Origin: Patescibacteria group bacterium
Lineage (GTDB): Bacteria > Patescibacteriota > Dojkabacteria > JAKAPS01
DNA: 41,592 nt
NCBI GenBank assembly: GCA_025450075.1
Contig: JANWIC010000017.1
Span: 1-41,592, forward strand
Direction: 5' to 3'
Position 1 is the stretch's first letter. The number at the start of each line of letters is the position of its first letter. The position numbers and the translations under genes are program-made. Below are positions 1-8,897 of this stretch, piece after piece. Under the pieces are notes generated by a model. It was not told the origin of the DNA. It ran no database searches and saw only the letters and a program-made list of their open reading frames with translations.

Positions 1-192
1 ACTATTAACTTGAAAAAGTCCCTTTTCAGATTGAAGGAAGAACTAGATTCATATAGAGAGGAATATAGAGGGCTCACACCACTGGAAACCATTGATTTGA
101 AAGAACAACTGCCACCGATTGAGGCTGTAAGTACAAGGTTTCTGGGGAACAGGGACTCGAACCCCAAATTTTGGGACCAAAACCCAACGTGA
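1..192 (+). CDS. C-terminal fragment of an unrecognised protein, cut by window edge
   Basis: Frame 1 is open from the first base to a TGA at 190-192. The first 47 or so codons give a charged, coding-like peptide (LKEELDSYREEYRGL, then LPPIEAV). The last 17 codons lie antisense to the tRNA-Gln gene at 142-212, so their sequence is dictated by the tRNA rather than by protein selection. I do not recognise the family. It may be the true 3' end of a gene that starts outside the window and overlaps the convergent tRNA, or the remains of a longer gene. No start codon can be assigned with confidence; a TTG at position 10 is the only in-window candidate. Confidence 0.35.
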   Translation, partial: TINLKKSLFRLKEELDSYREEYRGLTPLETIDLKEQLPPIEAVSTRFLGNRDSNPKFWDQNPT

Positions 193-212
193 TGCCATTT
201 CACCATTCCCCA
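142..212 (-). tRNA. tRNA-Gln (TTG)
   Basis: Read on the minus strand it folds as a cloverleaf. The acceptor stem TGGGGAA/TTCCCCA has discriminator G, and the anticodon stem TTGGG/CCCAA encloses the loop TTTTGGT, giving anticodon TTG. The T-arm carries the TTCGAGT loop. No CCA is encoded. It is the last of six tRNA genes in a leftward cluster, 12 bp beyond tRNA-Gly. Confidence 0.95.
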
Positions 213-224
213 GCGTGTAAAGGA

Positions 225-298
225 AGCGGGAGACGGGATTCAAACCCGCGACCTATTCGTTGGCAACGAATCACTCTAATCAACTGAGCTACTCCCGC
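225..298 (-). tRNA. tRNA-Gly (GCC)
   Basis: On the minus strand the acceptor stem is GCGGGAG/CTCCCGC with discriminator T. The anticodon stem ATTCG/CGAAT encloses TTGCCAA, so the anticodon is GCC. The T-loop is TTTGAAT. CCA is not encoded. It lies 5 bp from tRNA-Phe in the six-gene cluster. Confidence 0.95.
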
Positions 299-303
299 AA
301 TTA

Positions 304-376
304 TGCCGAGAGAGGGGCTCGAACCCCCGACGCAGGGCTCTTCAGGCCCTCGCTCTACCAGCTGAGCTATCTCGGC
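304..376 (-). tRNA. tRNA-Phe (GAA)
   Basis: On the minus strand the acceptor GCCGAGA/TCTCGGC has discriminator A. The anticodon stem AGGGC/GCCCT encloses CTGAAGA, so the anticodon is GAA. The T-arm is GGGGGTTCGAGCCCC. CCA is not encoded. Confidence 0.95.
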
Positions 377-385
377 AAACAAATA

Positions 386-458
<73 letters not shown>

Positions 459-499
459 AATTTTCAAAGAACGAACGAATTATATCATAAAACTAAACA

Positions 500-581
500 T
501 GGGCAGAAGAGGACTCGAACCTCCATACCTTTCGGCACAACCACCTCAAGGTTGCGTGTCTGCCAGTTTCACCATCTGCCC
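500..581 (-). tRNA. tRNA-Leu (GAG)
   Basis: This is a class II tRNA with a long variable arm, on the minus strand. The acceptor GGGCAGA/TCTGCCC has discriminator A. The anticodon stem CAACC/GGTTG encloses TTGAGGT, so the anticodon is GAG. CCA is not encoded. It is one of two adjacent leucine tRNAs here; a third is at 22782-22867. Confidence 0.95.
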
Positions 582-602
582 AGTCGTGTCAAGATTATAT
601 CA

Positions 603-686
603 TGCCGAGAAGAGGATTTGAACCTCCACACAATTGCTTGTACAGCACCCTGAATGCTGCGTGTCTGCCAATTCCACCACCTCGGC
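603..686 (-). tRNA. tRNA-Leu (CAG)
   Basis: This is a class II tRNA on the minus strand. The acceptor GCCGAGG/TCTCGGC has discriminator A. The anticodon stem CAGCA/TGCTG encloses TTCAGGG, so the anticodon is CAG. Its first base (686) directly follows the TGA stop (687-689) of the upstream solute-binding protein gene, with no spacer. The tRNA 5' end must therefore be cut from a shared transcript unless a promoter lies inside the coding region. Confidence 0.95.
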
Positions 687-2315
687 TCATTTTACATACC
701 AATTTTGTATGTTGCTTAGAATATCTACATCAAATGCAAGGTTGTTGTCAATACCTATAGGGATAATATTGGGCTTTAATTCAGCTAAAACCACCGGTGA
801 ATACAAAAATACTGCCGGTTTATCATTCATAATATTTTTTTGGAAAAGGATATATGCCCTTTTTCTCAGAGATTTGTCTGTAGTATTTCGTGCCAGGTCA
901 AGTGCATGATCCACATTTACATTTGCATAGGATGACAAGTTACTGCTTGCTCCTGATTGCCATAATGGTGCATTATCAGGATCAACATTTCCCTGCACCT
1001 GCACATACGCAATATCAAAATCTTTTCTTTCAAGAATTGAAGATGTCCAATTAGATTGTGAATACGGGATAAGGACAACTTGAATACCCAAAGCTTGAAT
1101 TTGGGTTGCTAATATATGGATAACGGATTCTTCAACACTGTCTTCATAGGCTAATGATAACGAAATCTGTACTCCATCTTTGTTAATTAATTTGCCCTTA
1201 TACATAGTATATCCTGCAGCTTGCAGTGCTGCCATTGCCTTAGTCTGGTCATATGAATATCGTATAATGGATGGGTCATTTGAATATGCCCATGAATTAG
1301 CGTTAATTGGACCGTCAATCATCTGATCATATCCTTCCAGTAAATTGCTTATTACTTTTTTGTTTATTCCATAGCTAATTGCTTTTCGAATATTATCATC
1401 TTTCAATCTTGTCATATTAAAAAACAATGCATTATATGTAGATAAGATTGATTGGGAGATGATATGGTCTTCAGTATCATTGAGAATACTGTGTAAGATA
1501 TTACTGTTTGGATCAGATAAAATATATGCGTTAATATTTCCCTGCACATAATCTGTATACATACTCTCCTGGTCAGTATATGTCTTTATAGTGATAGATT
1601 GGATTTTAGGCTTCCCTCTAAAATATGTAGGATTTGCAATGAGTGTGTATGAAGAATTGTTTCCACTTGCAAGAACATATGGACCTGTTCCTATTTCTTC
1701 ATATTTTGAATAGACAGTATGAGATGGAAGGATAGGGAAAAGAAGATGCTGCCAAATGTTTACATCAATACCTGTTACTTCTACATCAAGATGTGTATCA
1801 TCCACTTTATTCATTGAAATTGTTGCAAAAATTCCTTTAGGATTTAGTTTTTTTTGTAAATTAAATGAATAGATCACATCATCACTTTTTAATTGTGTTC
1901 CGTCTTCCCATTTAATTGCCGGATTCAGGGTTATATGGATTTGGGTTAGGTTCGGGTCGGTATCCCAGCTTTGCGCAAGCAATGGTGAAGGATTATTTTG
2001 ATTATCCAGGGTAAACAGGGTACTAAATACCAGTTTATTAATTGTTCTTGTGATTGTCGTGTCTCCAAGCAAGTTATATGGAGAGGAGTCATCAATTCCA
2101 ATAAGTAAAGAAGTATTTACCCCTTTATTCTCAAGCAGCATGCCGTAAACATAATGATATGAAATACCAAGTATGATAGAAAGCATGATAATGACAATAA
2201 TGGTGTAATACCGTCTTAGTCTTTTGATTAAGCTAAGAAAAAATGATGGGTAATTCCATAATGCATATCGGATTATCGAAACAATCGAACGATCTTTTTG
2301 ATAGCTGCGTATCAT
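687..2315 (-). CDS. Membrane-anchored family 5 solute-binding protein (ABC peptide/nickel type)
   Basis: The 542-residue product has a basic N-terminus and one hydrophobic segment (about residues 36-58, YYTIIVIIMLSIILGISYHY). An extracytoplasmic domain follows and fits SBP_bac_5 (oligopeptide/dipeptide binding). Typical features are an early THTRTINKL-like start (TITRTINKLVFSTLF), 'LLAQSWDTDPN', 'KWEDGTQLKSDDVIYSF' (family pattern F.DG.p.tA.DV.yS) and 'NIRKAISYGINKKVI' (R.A....D+..i). The anchor replaces the usual cleaved signal peptide or lipobox. No permease or ATPase gene is adjacent, so the protein may act alone or with components elsewhere. It follows secG by 8 bp and its stop abuts tRNA-Leu(CAG). 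Substrate unknown. Confidence 0.85.
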   Translation of the reverse strand: MIRSYQKDRSIVSIIRYALWNYPSFFLSLIKRLRRYYTIIVIIMLSIILGISYHYVYGMLLENKGVNTSLLIGIDDSSPYNLLGDTTITRTINKLVFSTLFTLDNQNNPSPLLAQSWDTDPNLTQIHITLNPAIKWEDGTQLKSDDVIYSFNLQKKLNPKGIFATISMNKVDDTHLDVEVTGIDVNIWQHLLFPILPSHTVYSKYEEIGTGPYVLASGNNSSYTLIANPTYFRGKPKIQSITIKTYTDQESMYTDYVQGNINAYILSDPNSNILHSILNDTEDHIISQSILSTYNALFFNMTRLKDDNIRKAISYGINKKVISNLLEGYDQMIDGPINANSWAYSNDPSIIRYSYDQTKAMAALQAAGYTMYKGKLINKDGVQISLSLAYEDSVEESVIHILATQIQALGIQVVLIPYSQSNWTSSILERKDFDIAYVQVQGNVDPDNAPLWQSGASSNLSSYANVNVDHALDLARNTTDKSLRKRAYILFQKNIMNDKPAVFLYSPVVLAELKPNIIPIGIDNNLAFDVDILSNIQNWYVK

Positions 2316-2323
2316 AGCAATCT

Positions 2324-2554
2324 TTATTTAGTCAGGATCAATGACGCAAGTGCACAAGCAACAAAAAGTATAGCAATAATGATAGTTTCATAATACAGGA
2401 ATTTTTCCAATCCTCTTCTTGCTCGGAAAAATTCTCCTCCTCCTGTTCCTCCAAATACTGATGAAAGTCCGGAGCCTCGTACCTGAAAAAGGATTGAAAC
2501 AATAAGGATTATTCCTAACACAATTTGGGCAAAGTCAATGATTTTTAAGTTCAT
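2324..2554 (-). CDS. secG: Preprotein translocase subunit SecG
   Basis: This 76-residue protein has two membrane segments around the conserved SecG loop. The loop reads 'LFQVRGSGLSSVFGGTGGGEFFRARRG', given here in pieces: LFQ, GSGLSSVFGG and the basic FRARRG stretch. SecG is the small accessory subunit of the SecYEG channel and stimulates protein export through the inner membrane. Length and topology are normal for the family. It sits 6 bp after an unrecognised membrane protein gene and 8 bp before the solute-binding protein gene, so all three probably share a transcript. Confidence 0.93.
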   Translation of the reverse strand: MNLKIIDFAQIVLGIILIVSILFQVRGSGLSSVFGGTGGGEFFRARRGLEKFLYYETIIIAILFVACALASLILTK

Positions 2555-2560
2555 AAGTCA

Positions 2561-2968
2561 CTACTTAGTTAATATGTTGCTGATTATACCCCAAAATGCA
2601 AGTAATAGTGAAGCTATGATGGTATTCTCTGTCTGATTCAGTACAAGTGGTATTTGAGAAATTGGTAGACCGGCAAACGGAATTTCGATACCTCCGTTTG
2701 ATATGTGTAAAAGGTAGATTGAGTGAGAGCAAGAGTATACTGCTCCCAACATAATGAAAAATCCTAACAGTAGTTTTGTGATAAGATTGTTTCTTATCGT
2801 TAGAAACTCTACAATTGGTCTTACAATGAAAATACTGACGGCAAAGATAAAGGATAGAAGCAATATGATTGGAAATTGGTTTTTGATTCCTATGCCAGTT
2901 AGAATGTATGGAATATATACAAGTGGGATATAGAACAGAAGTGTAAGGAGCAGTATTTTTCTAGGCAT
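2561..2968 (-). CDS. Small four-helix membrane protein, function unknown
   Basis: The 135-residue product is very hydrophobic, with about four predicted membrane helices near residues 5-25, 32-52, 64-84 and 112-132. A short polar segment (NGGIEIPFAGLPISQIPLV) sits before the last helix. The overall pattern resembles the small four-helix proteins annotated as phage-holin-family-4-like, which are common as chromosomal genes. I see no diagnostic motif, so this is only a suggestion. It heads the leftward unit with secG and is divergent from the transglutaminase gene, with only 38 bp between the two starts. Confidence 0.7.
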   Translation of the reverse strand: MPRKILLLTLLFYIPLVYIPYILTGIGIKNQFPIILLLSFIFAVSIFIVRPIVEFLTIRNNLITKLLLGFFIMLGAVYSCSHSIYLLHISNGGIEIPFAGLPISQIPLVLNQTENTIIASLLLAFWGIISNILTK

Positions 2969-3006
2969 TCGTAATAAATATCTTTAAAAATTAGTTCTCA
3001 AATGCT

Positions 3007-4956
3007 ATGATAATTATAGATATGTTCAAAAAAGTAAAACACACAATTCTTGGTGCTGTAATTTTCTTCATTATAGCACAGTGCATTTTCATTTTGCCAC
3101 ATGCAACATCGGTCTATGCTGCTGACTATTCTATCAATTACGGAATATCCTACACAATAAATCCGGATGGTGTTGCAACTGTTGATTATCACATTCAACT
3201 GACAAACTTAAGTGATACGCTGTATGTGACATCAGAAAGTCTGACAACAACTCAAACAGACATATATAACCTGAATGTAATAAATTCACTTGGGATTTCT
3301 CAAAAATTTACTGTTACAAAAACTTCTAATACTGCAACAATTACTACTACTTTTTCCAACCCTGCTGTAGGACAAGGTAGTTCAGATGACTGGCATATAG
3401 TGTATAACACAAAACAAATTGCATCGAATATCGGTCACACATGGAACATCCTTGTTCCAGGATTCGGTGACCGTGGAAGTCTGAATATTAATAATTTGCA
3501 AATTGCAATTACTGTCCCTAAAAACTTCGGAAACATCAATTTCGCTTCCCCTGCTCCATCCAAAACACAGGACAATGGTAATAATCTGACATATGTATAC
3601 CAAAGCGATAAGATTGATGCATCCGGAATCAATCTCATTCTTGGTGATGCTGAAACCTACAAATTTACATTCAATTATCCCATCACAAATACTGATTCAA
3701 ACACACAAGTATATACGATAGCTGTTCCACCTGATACACCATTACAATCCACGACTTTCACAAATATCTCACCTCAACCTGATACATTCACCATTAATAG
3801 CGATGGAGACTATATTCTCACATATAAATTGCCTTCGAAAAAATCCGGAACGATTCATGTTGAAGGAATATCCATTGTGTATGCAACCAATGGATTATTG
3901 CAAAAAAAGAGAACAACTCCAATTCAATTGTCCTCATCTGACCAGCAAACATATACCCAAGCGATGAAATATTGGGATGTAAATAACCCGCAGGTACAAG
4001 TTCTTTCTCAAAAGCTTACCGCAAATCTAACAAATAATACAGACAAGGCAAGGGCAATATATGATTATCTTGTCAAAAACTTCACATATAACAGAAGTGC
4101 TTTATTTGATAAAAATAGGCAAAGGAAAGGATCTTTGTACGCGCTTGCTCATCCGAAGGATGTCATTTGCCAGGAATATGTAGATACTTTTGTAGCTCTA
4201 GCAAGAGCTGCACATATCCCTGCTGTAATGGAGGCAGGTTATGGAAACACACTTTCTCCGCTTGATACACTTCCTGATAATGTCTTGCATGCCTGGGCAT
4301 TATATTATGATCCTGATTACGGTTGGGTACCCGTTGACCCGACATGGGGTTCTACTTCCGGGGAGAATTTCTTCGGCAATATTGGCTCAAGTCATTATGC
4401 ACTTGCTGCTTATGGACATAGTTCTACAGATCCTATCCTAGTTCTTGCATTTATTGCAAATTCTGATAGTTCAAATAATATTAAGCTGCTTCCGACAAAC
4501 GAGTCATATGTATCAAATCCAGGCTATTCCTTGGCAAGCGGAAACACAGTGTCGGTAAATGGCGGCTTTGCTTCAAACGGGATTGTCAGTATGACAAACT
4601 CCGGTAATAGGGTGTTATATTTGGACTATGCAAATTTAAGTGGTGTTGCAGGAAACCCATCCCTTAATCCCTTCCTTACTGATGCATATATCTTTCCCGG
4701 TATGAATGGGAATATTGGATTTAATGTAACATCTAACTTATTCAATTCTCAAAAAATTGAAGGACTCTTATCAGTCGCTTACAAAGGATATGGTGATAAC
4801 ATTCCGGTAAAAAAAGAGTATCCTCTTTCCATTATTATTACCCCCGGATGGTATGTAAAGCTCATTCCTCTCCTTGCGGTAATTTTAATTTTTGTGTTAT
4901 CATATACATTAGTGAACCTAGTTATCAGACTAAGGGGTAGGTTTGCTAAAAATTAA
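3007..4956 (+). CDS. Secreted, membrane-anchored transglutaminase-like protein
   Basis: The 649-residue product has an N-terminal signal sequence ending near VYA/ADY, a beta-rich region of about 300 residues, then a transglutaminase/protease-like core. The catalytic triad is visible as Cys388 (ICQEYVDTF), His428 (LHAWALYYD) and Asp444 (PVDPTWG). 'RAIYDYLVKNFTY' precedes it, as is usual in this family. Another beta-rich domain and a C-terminal membrane helix (about 616-638) followed by basic residues place the enzyme outside the cell and tethered to the membrane. Such proteins cleave or crosslink peptides; the substrate is unknown. The ATG at 3022 (MFKKVKH) gives a more typical signal peptide than the one at 3007. 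The PEP-synthase-like gene starts 15 bp after its stop. Confidence 0.85.
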   Translation: MIIIDMFKKVKHTILGAVIFFIIAQCIFILPHATSVYAADYSINYGISYTINPDGVATVDYHIQLTNLSDTLYVTSESLTTTQTDIYNLNVINSLGISQKFTVTKTSNTATITTTFSNPAVGQGSSDDWHIVYNTKQIASNIGHTWNILVPGFGDRGSLNINNLQIAITVPKNFGNINFASPAPSKTQDNGNNLTYVYQSDKIDASGINLILGDAETYKFTFNYPITNTDSNTQVYTIAVPPDTPLQSTTFTNISPQPDTFTINSDGDYILTYKLPSKKSGTIHVEGISIVYATNGLLQKKRTTPIQLSSSDQQTYTQAMKYWDVNNPQVQVLSQKLTANLTNNTDKARAIYDYLVKNFTYNRSALFDKNRQRKGSLYALAHPKDVICQEYVDTFVALARAAHIPAVMEAGYGNTLSPLDTLPDNVLHAWALYYDPDYGWVPVDPTWGSTSGENFFGNIGSSHYALAAYGHSSTDPILVLAFIANSDSSNNIKLLPTNESYVSNPGYSLASGNTVSVNGGFASNGIVSMTNSGNRVLYLDYANLSGVAGNPSLNPFLTDAYIFPGMNGNIGFNVTSNLFNSQKIEGLLSVAYKGYGDNIPVKKEYPLSIIITPGWYVKLIPLLAVILIFVLSYTLVNLVIRLRGRFAKN

Positions 4957-4971
4957 TTAACCATACTGTCC

Positions 4972-7578
4972 ATGGCATCCACACTAATTTCAACAATTGG
5001 TTTTCCTGACATTACCAAAAATGACGCAACAAAAGTCGGGAGCAAAGGAATGAATATTGCAGAATTGACGCGATTGAAAATTCCCCTTCCTCCAGGATTT
5101 GTTATAACTTCAGAGGCGTACTACTATTTCTTGGATATGGCAAGAATACGTGAAAAGATTCTGGATATTCTTACCAACCTGGATGTTGAAAACAGTAAAG
5201 AACTTGAAGAAGCATCCAATATTATCCAGGACATGATTATTAAATCAACTGTCCCCCCTGTTATTGAGAATGCTGTCTTAAAAGCATATTCCCGATTATC
5301 AGGATTTGTAAATACATATGTTGCCGTCAGGTCTTCCATTTCCTCAGAAGACTCGGATGAAAATTCTTTTGCAGGCCTTGCATCGACATTTCTCAATATT
5401 CGAGGAGGAAAAGATGTCACTCTTGCAATGAAAGCATGCTGGGCATCACTATTCGAACCTAACTCCATTTATTACAGATCAGCAAAGGGTATAAGCCATG
5501 TAAAAGTAGGCATGTCAGTAGTCATACAAAAAATGGTGCAGGCAGAAGTTTCTGGTACCATGCTAACTATGAATCCCATTACCTCAGATTCCTCCACTAT
5601 TATCATTGAAGGGATGCTGGGACTTGGAGATATCATGGAGGCAGAAGCACTTACTCCAGACCATTATGAAATTGAAAAATCTTCCCTTACGTTAATTGAT
5701 AAAAAAGTATACAAGCAAACATTGATGATGATTCGATCCACGAAACATGAGGAAAGTGAAGAACAGGTTAAAAAAGTACAAGTAGCACAAAAATGGCAAA
5801 ACCTACAAAAATTGGATGATAAAAAAATAGTTGAACTTGCAAGTATTGGAAAGGTAATCGAACAGCAATTTGGTGAACCACAGGATATTGAATGGGTGAT
5901 GGAGGCGGGGAAAATATATATCCTTCAAAGCAGGTCAATTGCTCCTTCAGTAGATATTCATCCACATCCGTTAGTAGAGAAATTGCAGGAAGAATTAGTG
6001 CAACAGCCAATAGAAGAAACTGTTCATATTGAAAGCGCACCGGCAAATGATTCGGCAAATAGCCAGATTATCCTTTCAGGTTCACCTGCAAGTGAAGGTG
6101 TTGCTGAAGGGTATGTAAAGATTGTCCGGCAAAATGATGATTTTATTCATTTAAACACGGGAGATATCCTGGTAATTGATCGCATTATTCCTGACTATAT
6201 CTTATGGATGAGAAAAGCAGCAGGAATCATTACCAATGAAGGTGGGGTTACGTCTCATGCAGCTGTACTTTCACGAGAATTTAAAATTCCTTGTATTGTT
6301 GGAACTGAAAATGCAACAGAAATATTATCAAATAATGATTATGTCAGAATTGATGGATCAAGCGGACAAGTTTTTTTGAAATTGATAGAAAAAAACCTGG
6401 AACACCCTTCCTCACCAATCAAACATGAGGAAGAACAAATTGATCAGCCTTTTGTTCATGATGAGACATCAGTACAGCAAGTCGCAATAGAAGAACCGGT
6501 AATTGAAAATATTCCACAAGTTCATCTTGCAGAAGAAACAATTCCAGAACCACTACTTCCCGTAGTTGAAGAAGAGCAGCTACTTCCTGAAAATGTTTCA
6601 GATTTTACTATTCCGCAAGAAACTATTTCTGAACCAGTCTATATTGAAGAAAAACCAAAAGAGACAATTCATCATATTAATATTCGCACAGCAACAAAGA
6701 TCTTAGCTAATCTCTCAGATAAATCATTAGCTCCAAGTATTGCACAAAAAGATGCTGATGGAATTGGATATATTAACGGAACTGAAATTTTGAATACTGT
6801 CATAAAGCGACATCCGGAAGCATATATCGAAGAAGAAATTGTAGAAAAATATGTTACGGAAACAGCAACTGTTCTGGAAACATTTTGTAGAGAATTCAAC
6901 CCCCGTCCAGTTATTTACAGACCTTCAAACCTGATATCCACTGAATTACAGTTTGATAGCGGAGTTTATGAACCTCATGAAGATAATCCAAAGCTTGGGT
7001 ATAACGGTGCAGTTAAATATATTGAAAATCCATCTCTATTTAATCTTGAAGTGGAAGCGATTAAAACAACCCGAAATAAATCCGGCTACAAGAATCTATC
7101 CTTAATGCTTCCAATGGTTCGAAATGAAAAAGATTTACGAGAGATAAAAAAAATTGTTACATCAAATGATTTAAAACGATCTTCCACATTCAAAATATAT
7201 TTGCCTATTGAAGCTCCGTCAACGGTTCTTCTTATTCATCAATTAATAGATATCGGTATTGATGGATTGTTTATCATGGCGAATACTCTTTCAGGGTTGT
7301 TAAATGCAGCCGATTTAGAAAACCCAAAGTACAAAAACTTTAATGTTTTTAATGAAGCATTTATGTTAAGTGCTGAGGTGATTATTAAGACGGCTCATAA
7401 GAACAAGATCCCTTCTGGTGTCATTCTACAAGGTAAAGAATTTGACTCTGATGCCTTATCTGAAATTATTGAATGGGGTGCAACATATATTTCCGTTGAT
7501 CCATACTATATTGAAAAAACGAAGGCCACTGTGGCAGATATTGAAAAAAATCTTATCTTATCTCGACGAAAAAAATGA
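4972..7578 (+). CDS. PEP synthase-like protein with degenerate C-terminal barrel
   Basis: The 868-residue protein has the three-domain plan of phosphoenolpyruvate synthase. The ATP-grasp domain (about 15-330) looks intact: GSKGMNIAEL, VAVRSSISSED, GTMLTMNP and DIEWVMEAGKIYILQSR. The swivelling phosphohistidine domain keeps His429 in EGGVTSHAAVLSREF. An 80-residue Glu/Pro-rich linker follows. The TIM-barrel domain (about 640-860) aligns with PpsA (YEPHEDNP, FNLEVEAI) but is altered. The PpsA catalytic cysteine position (GICGQG) is Ile818 in GVILQG, the metal-binding SND is Ala770-Asn771-Thr772, and the GFRG arginine is Asn in GYNG. Enolase overlaps by 4 bp, so it may act on PEP or pyruvate, but loss of these residues argues against normal PEP synthase activity. 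It could transfer phosphate to another acceptor or act as a regulator. Confidence 0.8.
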   Translation: MASTLISTIGFPDITKNDATKVGSKGMNIAELTRLKIPLPPGFVITSEAYYYFLDMARIREKILDILTNLDVENSKELEEASNIIQDMIIKSTVPPVIENAVLKAYSRLSGFVNTYVAVRSSISSEDSDENSFAGLASTFLNIRGGKDVTLAMKACWASLFEPNSIYYRSAKGISHVKVGMSVVIQKMVQAEVSGTMLTMNPITSDSSTIIIEGMLGLGDIMEAEALTPDHYEIEKSSLTLIDKKVYKQTLMMIRSTKHEESEEQVKKVQVAQKWQNLQKLDDKKIVELASIGKVIEQQFGEPQDIEWVMEAGKIYILQSRSIAPSVDIHPHPLVEKLQEELVQQPIEETVHIESAPANDSANSQIILSGSPASEGVAEGYVKIVRQNDDFIHLNTGDILVIDRIIPDYILWMRKAAGIITNEGGVTSHAAVLSREFKIPCIVGTENATEILSNNDYVRIDGSSGQVFLKLIEKNLEHPSSPIKHEEEQIDQPFVHDETSVQQVAIEEPVIENIPQVHLAEETIPEPLLPVVEEEQLLPENVSDFTIPQETISEPVYIEEKPKETIHHINIRTATKILANLSDKSLAPSIAQKDADGIGYINGTEILNTVIKRHPEAYIEEEIVEKYVTETATVLETFCREFNPRPVIYRPSNLISTELQFDSGVYEPHEDNPKLGYNGAVKYIENPSLFNLEVEAIKTTRNKSGYKNLSLMLPMVRNEKDLREIKKIVTSNDLKRSSTFKIYLPIEAPSTVLLIHQLIDIGIDGLFIMANTLSGLLNAADLENPKYKNFNVFNEAFMLSAEVIIKTAHKNKIPSGVILQGKEFDSDALSEIIEWGATYISVDPYYIEKTKATVADIEKNLILSRRKK

Positions 7579-8897
7579 AAATTACCTCATTAACAGGTAG
7601 TCAGATTCTTGATTCTCGTGGTAATCCTACCTTACGTGTAAAAATTATTCTTGAAAACGGTATTGTTGATTATGCTGAAGTACCATCAGGTGCTTCAAAA
7701 GGTTCAATGGAAGCTTTTGAACTCAGGGACGGAGATCCAGTACTATATGAAGGGATGAGTGTCCTAAAAGCATGCCATAATGTCGCCACCGTATTTGATA
7801 GGATTAGAGATTATGATGTAGAAAATCTTCGGGAAATAGATCAGACAATGATTGAATTTGACGGTACTAAGAATAAAGAACGTGTCGGTGCAAATACCAT
7901 GCTTGGGATTTCATATGCATGCCTGAAAGCAGGAGCAAAATTGCAAGGAATACAATATTATCAGTGGGTTAATCAGCTTTTCCGAGAATATTTTAAAAGG
8001 GAAATACAGATATCTCTACCCTGTCCACTTTTTAATATTCTGAATGGAGGAAAACATGCAGATAACGGGGTTGATTTCCAAGAATTCATGTTTGTACCTC
8101 TGCGGTATCATGATTTGGAAACAATCAAAAACCAAGGATATACCTGCACCTCAGCCGATGCACAAAGAAGAGTTATGATGGGTGCAAATGTCTTACATGA
8201 ATTAAAGAAAATTATTAATAAGTCAGGACTTTCTACTGGGCTTGGTGATGAAGGAGGGTATGCACCTGCAGTTAGTGGTGCAAAAGATGCATTGAATCTA
8301 ATTTGTGAAGCTATGACAAATGCCGGATACAAACCATATGATGATGCAAGTCTTGGAATTGATTGCGCTAGCAACTCTTTTTATAACGCTGAAAAACAAT
8401 GGTATGAAATTCACTCAACAGAAGGAATGCAGACTTTTGATGCTGACGGAATGATAAGTTACTATCGATATTTTTTGGAACACTACCCTATTATTTATCT
8501 GGAAGATTTTTTGCAAGAAACTGATATGGACGGATTTGCACGGATGACACAAAGCAGTGAAGGTGCAAGAATCATGTGCAGTGCAGATGATTTAGTTGTT
8601 ACAAATCCGCAATTGGTTAAGCAAGCAATTGATAAAAAAGCAATGAATGCCATGATTGTCAAACCAAACCAGATAGGCACATTTTATGAGACATGTGAAG
8701 TCGTGAACCTTTGTGTTGATAACCATATTATCTATGTTCCATCTCATCGCTCAGGTGAAACAAACGACAGTATCATTACTGATATTGCTGTCGGACTTGG
8801 CGCAACTTTTTTGAAAGCTGGAGCTCCTCAAAGAGGAGAACGTGCAGCTAAGTATAACCGGCTGATGGAGATTGCAGACATAGTTGCATTGTCATGA
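7575..8897 (+). CDS. eno: Enolase
   Basis: The 440-residue protein converts 2-phosphoglycerate to phosphoenolpyruvate. Family landmarks are intact: SGASKGSMEAFELRDGD near the N-terminus; NGGKHADNGVDFQEFMFVP; GLGDEGGYAP; the metal ligands in GIDCASNSFYN, YLEDFLQETD and SADDLVVTN; the catalytic lysine region IVKPNQIGT; and PSHRSGETNDS. Some positions differ from the commonest form (IDCASNSFYN instead of LDVAASEFY), but no key residue is missing. Its ATG overlaps the PEP-synthase-like stop by 4 bp and its stop overlaps the next ATG by 4 bp, so translation is probably coupled within a lower-glycolysis operon. Confidence 0.95.
   Translation: MKITSLTGSQILDSRGNPTLRVKIILENGIVDYAEVPSGASKGSMEAFELRDGDPVLYEGMSVLKACHNVATVFDRIRDYDVENLREIDQTMIEFDGTKNKERVGANTMLGISYACLKAGAKLQGIQYYQWVNQLFREYFKREIQISLPCPLFNILNGGKHADNGVDFQEFMFVPLRYHDLETIKNQGYTCTSADAQRRVMMGANVLHELKKIINKSGLSTGLGDEGGYAPAVSGAKDALNLICEAMTNAGYKPYDDASLGIDCASNSFYNAEKQWYEIHSTEGMQTFDADGMISYYRYFLEHYPIIYLEDFLQETDMDGFARMTQSSEGARIMCSADDLVVTNPQLVKQAIDKKAMNAMIVKPNQIGTFYETCEVVNLCVDNHIIYVPSHRSGETNDSIITDIAVGLGATFLKAGAPQRGERAAKYNRLMEIADIVALS

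Noticed and set aside
5124-5468. 114-residue minus-strand frame inside the PEP-synthase-like gene
   Set aside because: It is antisense to the conserved ATP-grasp domain; a shadow frame.
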